IMG/VR virus record: IMGVR_UViG_3300031963_011509
Coordinates: 1-45,276 of that record
DNA from: a virus
Strand: one strand, 5' to 3'
DNA length: 45,276 bases
In this document: positions 33,126-41,757 of the stretch, in pieces
Layout: the number at the start of each line of letters is the position of its first letter
Position numbering within the stretch: the stretch's first letter is position 1
Notes under the pieces: model-generated
Seen by the model: the letters and a program-made list of their open reading frames with translations, nothing else
Databases searched by the model: none
What the model was told of the DNA's origin: nothing
Program-made: the position numbers and the translations under genes

Positions 33126-33812
33126 TTAAACTTGTTCTATTTTATACTTTTTCATTTTTTCTTTATGAATTAATTTCATGATTTGTATATCATCTTGTCT
33201 TTGCATATTATTTCCAGTATAAATTCTATAATGAAAATAATCCATAGAAATTTGATGGATGTTTGTCATATGTTCTGGCTCGACCCAAAAACGAGTGATA
33301 TCTTTATTAGTTAATTTTAAATTATGTTTATTGAAAAAATAACCTAAAGACAAATCGTCCACAAAATTAAAATCAATATCTTGTTCATTTTGTAAAATAA
33401 AATTAATAATATCTTTACTCATAAAAAAACAAGCCCCTGATACAAAATTAATTGTGTCACTTTTTCCTATAACACCTGAAATAAAATTTTCTTTTGGTTT
33501 ATCTTTTAAAAATTCTTTAATTTTAAATTTATCAATATAAGAACTTGAGTTTGTTCTCACTATGTAATCAAAATCAAAATCTTTAATTAATTTTAACGCC
33601 TCAATAAATTTTTTTGAGGTGTTTTTTAAACTCTCTTTAATGTTTAGATGTATCTCGTTACCGACAATTTTATTTTCTGAACAATTTCCAAAATAGTAAA
33701 AAGTTTTAAAGTCATCAATTTCAAAGGAGTCCCAAGTTTGTTTTTGTGTTTCAAAAAAATCAGAATAATATTTCCCATCATTCATAGATAAAACTAAAAA
33801 TAAAACTTTCAT
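33126..33812 (-). CDS. Putative glycosyltransferase (GT31/Fringe-like), 228 aa
   Basis: MKVLFLVLSMNDGKYYSDFF and TQKQTWDSF match the first strand and Trp helix of galactosyltransferase-like GT31 folds; DFDYIVRTNSSSYID is where the DxD usually sits (here R-T-N), and ISGVIG, FVSGACFFMSKDIINFIL and NFVDDLSLGYFF give the later G-A-C/G and acidic ED-type blocks. The missing DxD makes metal use uncertain. Overlaps the next upstream gene by one base. Confidence 0.62.
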   Translation of the reverse strand: MKVLFLVLSMNDGKYYSDFFETQKQTWDSFEIDDFKTFYYFGNCSENKIVGNEIHLNIKESLKNTSKKFIEALKLIKDFDFDYIVRTNSSSYIDKFKIKEFLKDKPKENFISGVIGKSDTINFVSGACFFMSKDIINFILQNEQDIDFNFVDDLSLGYFFNKHNLKLTNKDITRFWVEPEHMTNIHQISMDYFHYRIYTGNNMQRQDDIQIMKLIHKEKMKKYKIEQV

Positions 33813-34543
33813 TAGTATAATAATTTTATAAGTTTATCAACTTCTGTTTTATATTTTGAATACGGCCTTAAAGAGTGAGAATCAATATAACCATATTTTT
33901 TTACTTTATCTTCATCGTATTTCCAATTAACTCTGTCTATTCTATCAATAGCTGTTGGATTCCAACCTCTGTTTAAAAAAATAACATTATTAGTTTTGTT
34001 TTTATATTCATTAACTTTATCGTACAAATATCTTTGGTCAGTAAACCAACCTTCGTTTCTAATTGACAAATACATACAAAATTGTTCCCAATTCAAATCA
34101 ATATCAAAAACTTTAGAAAATAGTTTTGAATCCGCCGAGAAATAACACATAGGATATTGTTTCGCTCTCAAACATTCCGGATTATCGGAAGAATAAAGAA
34201 TAATATTGTCCTCTGTTTGTTTTTCAGAATTATTTTTAAAATATGTTGGAGAAAGTGGTAACATGTCTATGTCTGAAATTAAACAAACACCATCAAGATA
34301 TTTTGGTAAATAAAATCTAACAATTTGAGATTGTAGTCCTGAATTAACTCCATTTATATTTTTGAATTTTTTAACTAATCCAAATTCATCTTCATATAAT
34401 TCCGAATCCTCATCACAAATCAAACCTAATACCGGAATAATACCAAAAACTTCTTTCCATATTTTAGAAACAACCGGCCAAAATTCTAGATACATCGGAT
34501 TTGTATCTGAACCCATTAAAACATATTTTATATTTTTAATCAT
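33812..34543 (-). CDS. Putative GT-A glycosyltransferase, 243 aa
   Basis: IKYVLMGSDTNPMYLEFWPV, RFYLPKYLDGVCLISDIDMLPLS (metal-binding DID in the GT-A position), CYFSADSKLFSKVFD and FTDQRYLYDKVNEY, then a late RIDRVNW. The layout fits soluble GT-A enzymes. It overlaps genes on both sides by 1-4 bases. Substrate unknown. Confidence 0.68.
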   Translation of the reverse strand: MIKNIKYVLMGSDTNPMYLEFWPVVSKIWKEVFGIIPVLGLICDEDSELYEDEFGLVKKFKNINGVNSGLQSQIVRFYLPKYLDGVCLISDIDMLPLSPTYFKNNSEKQTEDNIILYSSDNPECLRAKQYPMCYFSADSKLFSKVFDIDLNWEQFCMYLSIRNEGWFTDQRYLYDKVNEYKNKTNNVIFLNRGWNPTAIDRIDRVNWKYDEDKVKKYGYIDSHSLRPYSKYKTEVDKLIKLLY

Positions 34544-35211
34544 ATTTTATTTTTTATCATACTTAAAATTTTCCAATCATCGTGTGGAACATCATTTTCA
34601 TCAAATCTTTCACCAATAAATCTATATCCATCTCTTGGAAATGGAAATGGTTTACCTTGAAAAAAATCATCGTGTTCTAATTTATCATTTTTAAATTTTT
34701 CATAAATAATTTTTAAAAACGTTTGGTCAATACCGTAAAAATTTTCTCTATTTTTTGTGAAATTCTCAATTAAATTTTCCATATCGAATTTTTTACCTTT
34801 AACACCCCACATACCCGCTAAGATGCCAATAGAATCATTACCTGCAGGAATTTTATGATATGGATGGTCTCTCATGACATGTAAACTTTTTTTAGAATCA
34901 ATCCATTCATATACTGCTAAACGTTCTCTTAAACTAATTCTACTGTCAGTATCTCTAAAAATAACATATTCACAGTCATCAAAATCAGATGCTAAAAATC
35001 TCCAAAAACAACCGTAAATAGTATCATCCATTTCGATTGTCTCAACCCCTAAATTATTTAATTTTTCAATTGTTTCAGTCGGTACGGTATTATCATAAAA
35101 AACAACCATTTCCCACTCAGGGTAAATATTTTTCCATAGTTCAGCATTTTTTATTGCTCCAATATTATACATTGGATTATCACCCCATAAACTAAAACTT
35201 AAATAATTCAT
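34540..35211 (-). CDS. Putative GT-A glycosyltransferase, 223 aa
   Basis: Starts YLSFSLWGDNPMYNIGAIKN and has WEMVVFYDNTVP, YVIFRDTDSRISLRE (D-T-D as the DxD), HVMRDHPYHK and GIDQTFLKIIYE. This set of blocks is typical of a glycosyltransferase-like group found in phage, giant-virus and bacterial surface clusters. Overlaps both neighbours by 4 bases. Confidence 0.68.
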   Translation of the reverse strand: MNYLSFSLWGDNPMYNIGAIKNAELWKNIYPEWEMVVFYDNTVPTETIEKLNNLGVETIEMDDTIYGCFWRFLASDFDDCEYVIFRDTDSRISLRERLAVYEWIDSKKSLHVMRDHPYHKIPAGNDSIGILAGMWGVKGKKFDMENLIENFTKNRENFYGIDQTFLKIIYEKFKNDKLEHDDFFQGKPFPFPRDGYRFIGERFDENDVPHDDWKILSMIKNKI

Positions 35212-36632
35212 GATAATTTGTTTGTTATTAACTCACTAATGTTTTTATCATAATCTACAAAATGACCTTGTGTACCATGAGAATCCATTTGATAATGTTT
35301 AATTAATTTTTGAGTCAAATAAACTTCATGTTTATACATCAAACTAAAAAATGTAGTAGACCTTTCATGAGCATGACCCGCAGTTTTGATACCATACATA
35401 TTCTCGGCAATAGGTTCAAACCATTTCATATAAGAATTGAAAAAATCTACATTCATTGAACAGTTACTGGTTGATGACCACAACATATTTGGTTTCTGTC
35501 TCATATATGTTCTAATCGTCTTCTCCAAGTCAATTTTATAAACCTTCTTGATTGATTCAAATAAATCACCTGTCCATTCCTTATTGTCAATAAAATGATA
35601 ATTACTACAAGGGAAAGGAATATACCCAATCATTTTTTGACCTTCAAACATGAACTTGGAGATGATTGGTTGTAAGTTAGGGGTTATAATAATATCATAT
35701 TCAAAAAGATTAACATACTTTTTAGTGATAAGATTATTTTTCCATAAACAATACCAACCAGTATATGCGTTAAATGTAGGATATTGTTCGATATTGAATG
35801 GTAAGTTTCTTGCAATAATAACATTATCTTTCGATTCAATTTTATCTGTAGATTTACTTCCTAAAAAAACATATCTCAAGTTATCAAGGTTGTTGAATTT
35901 ACCACTTTGTTCATATTCTAAAATAATATCTTGGTCATGACAAAAAATAAAAGTTTCACAAACATCAACATTAGTAATATCAATTGGTAAATTATTGTTA
36001 TATTTTTCAACAAATTGTTTTCTTTTATCTTCCCAAGATTGATTTGTCATACCAATTGATAGGTGAGTTAAACGAATATCAGTAGTTACACCAATTTTAA
36101 CACCATCAAGATAATTTGGCATACAAAATGACAAATCATAAAAATGGAATCCATTAAATTCCTCATCAAATTTGTGTTTGATTTTTGTTTTATCAAAACA
36201 CATAAATAAACCATCAATTAAAACAACTTCTTCAGGTTTGTTTAATGGTTTAGAATAAGAACTTGTCCATTTTTTTCCTTCGTGTTTATGGTTAACAATA
36301 CCATACATGGTTTGATTTACATCCCACCATCTACCTGATGAAGGTAAAAACTTTGAACCGGCAACACCGATAATCCCAAATTCAGTATTCTTGGAAAAAA
36401 TCTTTAATAACTTATTACCCCAATTACTTGTCTCAAACTCAATATCATCGTGACAAAACACACAAATATCATTTGAACTTTGTTCAATTAATTCGTTGTA
36501 AACTTGAGGTAATGATTTTTCACCATTATTCACAACTTCAATTATTTCAACATTTTTTAAACCACATGTTTTTAAAACATATTCCTTGAATTGTGGTTTA
36601 CTCTCTCTTGTACTATAACCTATTGTTATCAT
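35208..36632 (-). CDS. Two-domain glycosyltransferase (GT2-like N-terminus), 474 aa
   Basis: Residues 1-215: ITIGYSTRESKPQFKEYV, SLPQVYNELIEQSSNDICVF, CHDDIEFET (metal site), FGIIGVAGSKFLP, GRWWDV and DGLFMCFDKTK match the Glyco_tranf_2_5-like group. Residues about 230-474 form a second domain (ETFIFCHDQDIILEY, YDIIITPNLQPIISKF, IGYIPFPCSNYHF), not recognised but possibly another transferase or a substrate-binding part. The codons are less AT-biased than in the 25-28 kb genes. Confidence 0.72.
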   Translation of the reverse strand: MITIGYSTRESKPQFKEYVLKTCGLKNVEIIEVVNNGEKSLPQVYNELIEQSSNDICVFCHDDIEFETSNWGNKLLKIFSKNTEFGIIGVAGSKFLPSSGRWWDVNQTMYGIVNHKHEGKKWTSSYSKPLNKPEEVVLIDGLFMCFDKTKIKHKFDEEFNGFHFYDLSFCMPNYLDGVKIGVTTDIRLTHLSIGMTNQSWEDKRKQFVEKYNNNLPIDITNVDVCETFIFCHDQDIILEYEQSGKFNNLDNLRYVFLGSKSTDKIESKDNVIIARNLPFNIEQYPTFNAYTGWYCLWKNNLITKKYVNLFEYDIIITPNLQPIISKFMFEGQKMIGYIPFPCSNYHFIDNKEWTGDLFESIKKVYKIDLEKTIRTYMRQKPNMLWSSTSNCSMNVDFFNSYMKWFEPIAENMYGIKTAGHAHERSTTFFSLMYKHEVYLTQKLIKHYQMDSHGTQGHFVDYDKNISELITNKLS

Positions 36633-36636
36633 TTAA

Positions 36637-37362
36637 TTAATTTTTATACATAAAATTATAAGCATCATAATCATCAACTTCACAAAAATCAAATTTTTCT
36701 TTTTCCCATTGCTCAGGTTTTTTTGTTGGACAATTATCCGCTTGACCTCTCATACATCTTCTTAACCAATCTTCAAATGATTTATGGTGGTAATGATTTA
36801 TTTGTGCTACATCAATATCACCATTTTTATTAAATGGACCTGTAAACATTTCACCATTTGTACCCATTAATGGGGTATTTGGATTATGTGGTAAAACCAT
36901 AAAACCATTTGAACTTAATTTCATAATTGTTTTTATATGTTGGTCAGCACCTTTTTGTTTTTTAAAAAATTGTTTTAACAAAGATTTTTCATGTTCTCCT
37001 CTAGTTATTTGACCATTAGCTCCAAAAAATTGCCAATTAATACCAACACCATAAGGATTATCAAAATCTTCTAAAAATTCTTTAATGTTATCATGTTCTT
37101 TTAAGACTATAAATTCGTCACAATCTAAAAAGGCGGCCCAATCAAATTTTTCCCTGAAGTTATTTAAGAAATGATTGTACGCTTCCATTTGTTTATGAGC
37201 CCCTGAAATTGGAATTTTAGTTACATAATCGGATTCAAAATTACAAACCCAATCATTCACATAAACATAAAATTCATCGAACCCTAATTTTTTATGGTAA
37301 TTAACCCATTCTTCAAAATAAAAATCTTCATCTTTTGCGATACAAACTACAACTGTTTTCAT
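36637..37362 (-). CDS. GT92-like glycosyltransferase, 241 aa
   Basis: KTVVVCIAKDEDFYFEEWVN, YHKKLGFDEFYVYVNDW, the metal-binding FDWAAFLDCDEFIVL, and NHYHHKSFEDWLRRCMRGQ follow the family 92-like pattern (a C-I-A-K-D/N-E start, a D-x-D-E-F core and a late H-Y-x-x-K-S). An ATG 12 codons upstream lies within the dUTPase gene; Met at 37362, two bases... directly after that gene's stop codon, is chosen as the start. Acceptor unknown. Confidence 0.8.
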   Translation of the reverse strand: MKTVVVCIAKDEDFYFEEWVNYHKKLGFDEFYVYVNDWVCNFESDYVTKIPISGAHKQMEAYNHFLNNFREKFDWAAFLDCDEFIVLKEHDNIKEFLEDFDNPYGVGINWQFFGANGQITRGEHEKSLLKQFFKKQKGADQHIKTIMKLSSNGFMVLPHNPNTPLMGTNGEMFTGPFNKNGDIDVAQINHYHHKSFEDWLRRCMRGQADNCPTKKPEQWEKEKFDFCEVDDYDAYNFMYKN

Positions 37363-37363
37363 A

Positions 37364-37954
37364 TTAAATTCCTGTTGAACCAAAACCGTCTGACCCACGG
37401 TCTTTATTTATTAAATTATTTATTTCCTCAAGTTGAACCCATTTTCCATTAACTACGGGACATAAAACCGCTTGAGCTATTTTCATACCTTTTGGTATGG
37501 TTACTATGTAATTGTTAACATTAAAAACAATTACTTTAATTTCTCCGGTATATCCGTTATCAACTGTACCAGGTGAATTAAGAACCATTAAACCTTGATT
37601 AATTGCTAATCCACTCTTGGACCTAACCTGAATCTCATATCCATCTTTAATATCAAAAGAAAGTCCGGTTGGGACCAAGATTCTACCAAATGGAGGGATT
37701 TCCAAATCCTCAACTGAATGTAAATCAAAACCTGAATCAGAAGGGTAATTGTATTTTGGAGTAAACGCATCATCGTGTAATTTTTTATAACCTAATGGAA
37801 GTTGGACAATATCATTTACCATTCTATCTTCTAAATCTTTGATATCAACTCCAAATTCTTTTAATGTTTCATTAATATCTAATGTTTCATGAGAATCCAT
37901 TATTTCTTTAAGTTTTTCTGAATAATCAGAAAAAAAATCATTATCTAAATTCAT
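37364..37954 (-). CDS. dut: dUTP diphosphatase (dUTPase)
   Basis: Hydrolyses dUTP to dUMP, keeping uracil out of DNA and feeding dTMP synthesis. All five motifs are visible: SDSGFDLHS, RSKSGLA, GTVDNGYTGEIKV, KIAQAVLCP and the C-terminal DRGSDGFGSTG. The 196 residues include about 50 extra N-terminal residues (acidic helices, EKLKEIMDSHETLDINETL) beyond the usual 140-150; their role is unknown. It lies in the glycan operon rather than near replication genes. Confidence 0.95.
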   Translation of the reverse strand: MNLDNDFFSDYSEKLKEIMDSHETLDINETLKEFGVDIKDLEDRMVNDIVQLPLGYKKLHDDAFTPKYNYPSDSGFDLHSVEDLEIPPFGRILVPTGLSFDIKDGYEIQVRSKSGLAINQGLMVLNSPGTVDNGYTGEIKVIVFNVNNYIVTIPKGMKIAQAVLCPVVNGKWVQLEEINNLINKDRGSDGFGSTGI

Positions 37955-37956
37955 AG

Positions 37957-38670
37957 TTATTGTAATTCTTTTAATTTCTTTATTATCTCAATTAATACCT
38001 TAACATCATTTTCACAATATTTGGATATTTCATCTAATTTGTTTTCTTCCCAATAAGAGTTGTGAACCTTATCTCCTGTAACCTCACCTTGTTTTGAGGA
38101 TTCAATCTCCATAGAAGCACATAATAAATCCAATGAACCTATTGATGTATACGCTCCATACTGCCAAATCTCTCTTGTATCGATTGCCTTAATTTCCCAA
38201 GGTTTAGTATCATAAGATGGTAAGATTGAAGGTGGCATCAACCCGTTGATAATCATACGTTTAGCCAACATAGGAATATCAAAGTTTTTCAGGTTATGTC
38301 CACAAAGGTGGAAATCCAACTTACCACAACGTTCAAGTAACTTCTGAACTTCTTTAAGTAAAGTATACTCATTCTCATTTGAGAAAGTTTGTGATTTAAT
38401 ATCACCATTATCCATGACAAAGGCAACACTTACACAAACAATCTTTGCAAATTCAGGAACAAGACCTGCTCTCTTTTGAAAAACATAGTTCATCAAGTCA
38501 GGTTCAGATGGAATATTATCTTCAGGAAATCTCTTCAAAAACCAATCAAAATAATTCTCAAATTGTTTGGCTAAAGAAGTATTGAACTCAAGACATTGGT
38601 CGTAGTTATAACAACCACCAACAGTTTCAATATCAATAAATAAGATTTTACTAATAGGTATTTTAATCAT
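37957..38670 (-). CDS. 3'-5' exonuclease (DEDDy, PolB-like proofreading fold), 237 aa
   Basis: ILFIDIETVGG (Exo I with D and E), HLCGHNLKNFDIPMLAKRM (Exo II Asp) and YCENDVKVLIEII (Exo III, Y-x-x-x-D) fit the family-B polymerase-type exonuclease superfamily, as a stand-alone protein. It could trim or proofread phage DNA or turn over host DNA. It overlaps the cytidylyltransferase by 8 bases and precedes dUTPase by 2, forming a small nucleotide-metabolism group. Confidence 0.87.
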   Translation of the reverse strand: MIKIPISKILFIDIETVGGCYNYDQCLEFNTSLAKQFENYFDWFLKRFPEDNIPSEPDLMNYVFQKRAGLVPEFAKIVCVSVAFVMDNGDIKSQTFSNENEYTLLKEVQKLLERCGKLDFHLCGHNLKNFDIPMLAKRMIINGLMPPSILPSYDTKPWEIKAIDTREIWQYGAYTSIGSLDLLCASMEIESSKQGEVTGDKVHNSYWEENKLDEISKYCENDVKVLIEIIKKLKELQ

Positions 38671-39115
38671 TTGCTCTGTTAATTATTTCAGGGTTTTGTT
38701 TAATAGTTTGAATTGTAATTAAATCTTTAATTTTGGTTGTGGACCAATCATGTGACCTTGTGGTATAGATTACTTTAATCGGTAAATGGTCACCAGTGAA
38801 TCTCTTTCCAATATAATCGTCACCTAAAATTCTAATGTCAGGTTTATAAAAATCTATCAATTTAAGTAAATCATCTTCAGTTTGGTAAGTGACAACCTCA
38901 TCAATATATTTTAAAGACATTAATGTTTTATACCTTTCGTACAAAGGTATTACAGGTTTATATTTTGTATAACGGGTTTCTGAAGGGTCTTTTTGTAAAA
39001 ATACCATAAAATAATCACAGTGTCTTTTTGCTTCCTCAAAAGTATAGATATAACCCGGATGTAACAAATCAAAATTACCTGCAGTAAACCCAATTATTTT
39101 TTTATTAACAACCAT
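38663..39115 (-). CDS. Cytidylyltransferase-like nucleotidyltransferase (TagD/RfaE type), 150 aa
   Basis: GFTAGNFDLLHPGYIYTFEE corresponds to the first block with the H-x-G-H motif, here H-P-G-Y; VIPLYERYKTLMSLKYIDEV, PDIRILGDDYIGKRFTG and IYTTRSHDWSTTKIKDLI give the R-Y and the S-T-T-x-I/L blocks. These enzymes activate a phosphorylated polyol, sugar or glycerol phosphate with CTP (or ATP). In a glycan operon it may make a CDP- or ADP-linked building block. The second His change could alter the nucleotide used. Confidence 0.8.
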   Translation of the reverse strand: MVVNKKIIGFTAGNFDLLHPGYIYTFEEAKRHCDYFMVFLQKDPSETRYTKYKPVIPLYERYKTLMSLKYIDEVVTYQTEDDLLKLIDFYKPDIRILGDDYIGKRFTGDHLPIKVIYTTRSHDWSTTKIKDLITIQTIKQNPEIINRAND

Positions 39116-39120
39116 CTTTT

Positions 39121-40338
39121 TTATTTTATTAAAGATTTATACCATTCAGCTCTGTTTTTAGTCACAACCCTTAAATCGTATGTGTCTTTAACTGTTTCAT
39201 ATAAACGCTCACCCATATCTTTAATTAAGTTAGGATTAGTGACTAATTTTTTAATGTATTTAGACCAATCACTATGATTTCTACTCTCATCAACTAATAA
39301 AGCGTTTCCATCGATAAAATTACCTTTATCCAAACTATGTTTTAAGTCTATAGTATACGGACCAACTTTAGAAGCGATTAACGCTTTTTTGTAAAAACCT
39401 GCTTCAATTACTTTTAGTTGAGATTTTACTCTGTTAAAAATATGGTTTTTAATTGGTGCTAATGAAATATCAAGTTTAGAATAGTTCATAGCGTAACTAG
39501 TAACTGGTTTAGTCCAAACACGAGAATAAGGTAATTCTATTTGGGATTCATAATCATATTCCTTAAACTCCATTAAATACTTTTTATAGTTGTCATCAAT
39601 GATATTGTACTTATCGGTGAATATTTCTTCATATTTTGACCAAACAGTCTCATGTGGTAAAATTGGTCTTTTTTTCTCTTCCTTAGTTTGAGGATTTATT
39701 TCAGTAACAGTACCACGAGTATCAAAACCGCACAAAACATATTGGATTTTGTTATTTAAATCACTGTTTTTATTAACAAAACCATCAAGTAACATTAAAT
39801 CATGTAAGTGAGAAGAACCACCTAACCACCCAACACGGATTCTTTCAGATTCTAAAGTGGGTTGATTGAATTGAGGTTCTTTAGGGTCGATAGCATTTGG
39901 GAAAATAACTACGTTTTTATTAAACTTTGAAATTTCATCAGCAAAAAATGTAGTTGTTGTTGTTACATGACTTGCTTCTTTTAAATTTTTTATAATTTTT
40001 TCATGAATTTTATGTTGAAATATTAATTGATGTATCGGATGTTCTTTGGTCGGTAACCAATAATCATCAATATCTACAATAACAATAATACCCAAAGATT
40101 TAAGTAACTTAATTAAGTTTGGTGTTGTATCGTAGTTATTACCAACATTTCTATGAATGTGAATAATTTGATACTGTTTCCAATAACTAATGTCATTTAT
40201 TTTTGGTTCATAGTCAATATCCACATGAAAATCGTCTGGATATAGATTTTGTAACATTACATGAGGGTCAACAGAACGGAATTTCCCAACTCCGGTTTTA
40301 TCTGATGGAAGAACTAAAACTTTGATTTTTTCTGACAT
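39121..40338 (-). CDS. GT-B glycosyltransferase (family 4-like), 405 aa
   Basis: KIKVLVLPSDKTGVGKFRSV at the start, QIIHIHRNVGNN and IIVIVDIDDYWLPTKEHPIH in the N-lobe; RVGWLGGSSHLHDL opens the C-lobe, with LDISLAPIKNHIFNRVKSQLK and VIEAGFYKKALIASKVGPY as the donor-binding E-x7-like region. No membrane segment. It is the first gene of the 20-kb operon and follows a host-type promoter and the terminator of the 40478 gene. Confidence 0.82.
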   Translation of the reverse strand: MSEKIKVLVLPSDKTGVGKFRSVDPHVMLQNLYPDDFHVDIDYEPKINDISYWKQYQIIHIHRNVGNNYDTTPNLIKLLKSLGIIVIVDIDDYWLPTKEHPIHQLIFQHKIHEKIIKNLKEASHVTTTTTFFADEISKFNKNVVIFPNAIDPKEPQFNQPTLESERIRVGWLGGSSHLHDLMLLDGFVNKNSDLNNKIQYVLCGFDTRGTVTEINPQTKEEKKRPILPHETVWSKYEEIFTDKYNIIDDNYKKYLMEFKEYDYESQIELPYSRVWTKPVTSYAMNYSKLDISLAPIKNHIFNRVKSQLKVIEAGFYKKALIASKVGPYTIDLKHSLDKGNFIDGNALLVDESRNHSDWSKYIKKLVTNPNLIKDMGERLYETVKDTYDLRVVTKNRAEWYKSLIK

Positions 40339-40394
40339 AAATAATATATTTCTTTTTTAATATTGTTAATCAGTAAAAGGATTAACAACTTTAA

Positions 40395-40425
40395 GAAATA
40401 TAAATTATTTTATTGAAATTATCAA
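40395..40425 (-). promoter_or_regulatory. Host-type promoter of the 20-kb glycan operon
   Basis: Minus strand TTG (40423-40425), 20 bases, TATATTTC (40395-40402), one base from TAnnTTTG. It lies after the 40445-40472 terminator and about 57 bases before the ATG at 40338. The rest of the 139-base gap 40339-40477 shows no other feature. Confidence 0.55.
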
Positions 40426-40444
40426 TTCTAATTTCATTCTATAA

Positions 40445-40472
40445 TAAAAAACCCCACCGAAGTGGGGTTAAT
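40445..40472 (-). terminator. Rho-independent terminator after the 43075-40478 unit
   Basis: ACCCCAC-TTCG-GTGGGGT hairpin with a UUCG tetraloop and a T run on the minus strand, 6 bases after the stop codon of the 40478 gene. Confidence 0.92.
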
Positions 40473-40477
40473 TTTTA

Positions 40478-41041
40478 CTATTTTAGTTTTTTAATTTTTG
40501 TGACTTTTCCTTCAAAGATATGTTTACCAACTTTAAAGTTAAATTGTTCATCAGTTTTATTTGATGATTCAACAAGTAATCCATTTTCTGAAAGAACCTC
40601 TCTAATCGTTTCTCTTATCATTTCTTTAAGACCTAACATTTCCAATGATGATGGTTGTGCTTGTTTTGATGATTCTTTAATTTGAGGTTTTTGACTTGTA
40701 CCCATCAATCTTGAAGCTTTTTCAACAAGGTCATTTGATAATGTTGGACCTGACATTGAATTTGGTTGATTTATTGGATGTTCAATCATTAATCTTTTTA
40801 TCTCTTCAGGTAATTTTGAAGACATTATTTTTGTTTCATTAATTTCATTGTTAACAGGTATATGTTGTTTTACAGATTCTTGATTAAAATATTCTTGAGG
40901 AATATTAACATTAGATTGAACTGTTTCGTATGATTCGTCTATTTCCATTTGAGGTGATTGACCTCTTGTTATGTTATTGTGACGGTCCATAATCTGTTTT
41001 GATACCATCAATTTTTTTAATAAATCGTTTTCGTTTTGCAT
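40478..41041 (-). CDS. Hypothetical, probable head-associated protein, 187 aa
   Basis: Not recognised. Starts MQNENDLLKKLMVSKQIMDR, similar in style to the N-terminus of the 3804 product (ENVNDLLKRQLLLMK). The middle is polar and low in structure (Gln/Asn/Pro/Ser), with a helix MIRETIREVLSENGLL late on and a small basic beta end (FNFKVGKHIFEGKVTKIKKL). Last gene of a five-gene unit that has a TATTTAT motif ahead of it and a terminator behind it. A scaffold or internal head protein is possible. Confidence 0.55.
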   Translation of the reverse strand: MQNENDLLKKLMVSKQIMDRHNNITRGQSPQMEIDESYETVQSNVNIPQEYFNQESVKQHIPVNNEINETKIMSSKLPEEIKRLMIEHPINQPNSMSGPTLSNDLVEKASRLMGTSQKPQIKESSKQAQPSSLEMLGLKEMIRETIREVLSENGLLVESSNKTDEQFNFKVGKHIFEGKVTKIKKLK

Positions 41042-41043
41042 TT

Positions 41044-41463
41044 TTAAGCTAAATTAGTTTCAGGTTCTTGGTCAAAAGTTGTGTTAATTATAACTTCAGC
41101 CATTGATTTATCGCCGTTTGGATTATAGTTTGGTCTTGGTGTGAAAAAATTTTCACCCGTCGGTTTGAAGGATAAAATTTTATCAATCCTAAACATTCTC
41201 CATCCTGGTAATGGTTTTTCCCCTTTATAACCTCTATGTGACGCTCCTTCAAAATCCCAAGCTCTTAACACAGGATTACCTTTTCCAAACTTAGTTTTGC
41301 TATAACCGTAACACACAGGCTCAATAATTCTCAAACCACGACCACCTGGTTCATCTCCATCGTAATAGATAACAATAACTTTTTTATTTTTTATTGCATC
41401 AACTATAGAATCAACTGCGGCTATTTCTAAAATAAGAGATTTGGCTGTGTTGTAAAGTTTCAT
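41044..41463 (-). CDS. WYL-domain-like protein with (L/I)-x-E leader, 139 aa
   Basis: MKLYNTAKSLILE at the start ends in an (L/I)-x-E site (ILE, 11-13). The rest fits a WYL fold: AIKNKKVIVIYYDGDEPGGRG, LRIIEPVCYGYSKT, NPVLRAWDFEGASH and WRMFRIDKILSFKP, with the R-x-x-x-P and F-R-I-D-K-I landmarks. WYL domains bind nucleic acid or nucleotide ligands and occur mostly in bacterial regulators; here there is no DNA-binding helix-turn-helix beside it. The overlap with the next gene is one base. Confidence 0.65.
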   Translation of the reverse strand: MKLYNTAKSLILEIAAVDSIVDAIKNKKVIVIYYDGDEPGGRGLRIIEPVCYGYSKTKFGKGNPVLRAWDFEGASHRGYKGEKPLPGWRMFRIDKILSFKPTGENFFTPRPNYNPNGDKSMAEVIINTTFDQEPETNLA

Positions 41464-41756
41464 TACGCTGAAGGTGTTGTATAAGGTTTGTCAGGTTGAT
41501 ATTCATTAATAACTATTTCTTTTTTTCTTTCCGCAATATCCTGAGCAGCACCTGCGTTTGGATTATTTGTGTCAAGAAATTGTCCTGTTCCTTTACCTTG
41601 AGAGTCACCATCAGCAATTGCGTCTTTATTGGTTGAAGAATATTCATTTGTTAAATTAAAATCATTTTTAACCAATAATTTTTTTCTTTCCATTTCAGCG
41701 ATTGACGTGAGGTCATTTTTTGGTTGTGCGAAATCTAGTGGGTCTACTTGTGCCAT
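41463..41756 (-). CDS. Hypothetical protein, 97 aa
   Basis: Not recognised. A polar, mostly unstructured sequence with a charged helix (DLTSIAEMERKKLLVKNDF) and a Gly/Asn/Asp-rich middle (DGDSQGKGTGQFLDTNNPN). No signal or membrane segment. One-base overlap with the WYL gene and one base from the next, so it is translated with the rest of the unit. Confidence 0.6.
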   Translation of the reverse strand: MAQVDPLDFAQPKNDLTSIAEMERKKLLVKNDFNLTNEYSSTNKDAIADGDSQGKGTGQFLDTNNPNAGAAQDIAERKKEIVINEYQPDKPYTTPSA

Positions 41757-41757
41757 A

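Noticed and set aside
20319-40338. Base hypermodification pathway as the purpose of the island (dUTPase, nucleotidyltransferase, glycosyltransferases).
   Set aside because: No thymidylate-synthase-like, hydroxylase or base kinase gene is in the window, and the sulfotransferases, Gmd and sugar methyltransferase point to glycans on protein or surface.
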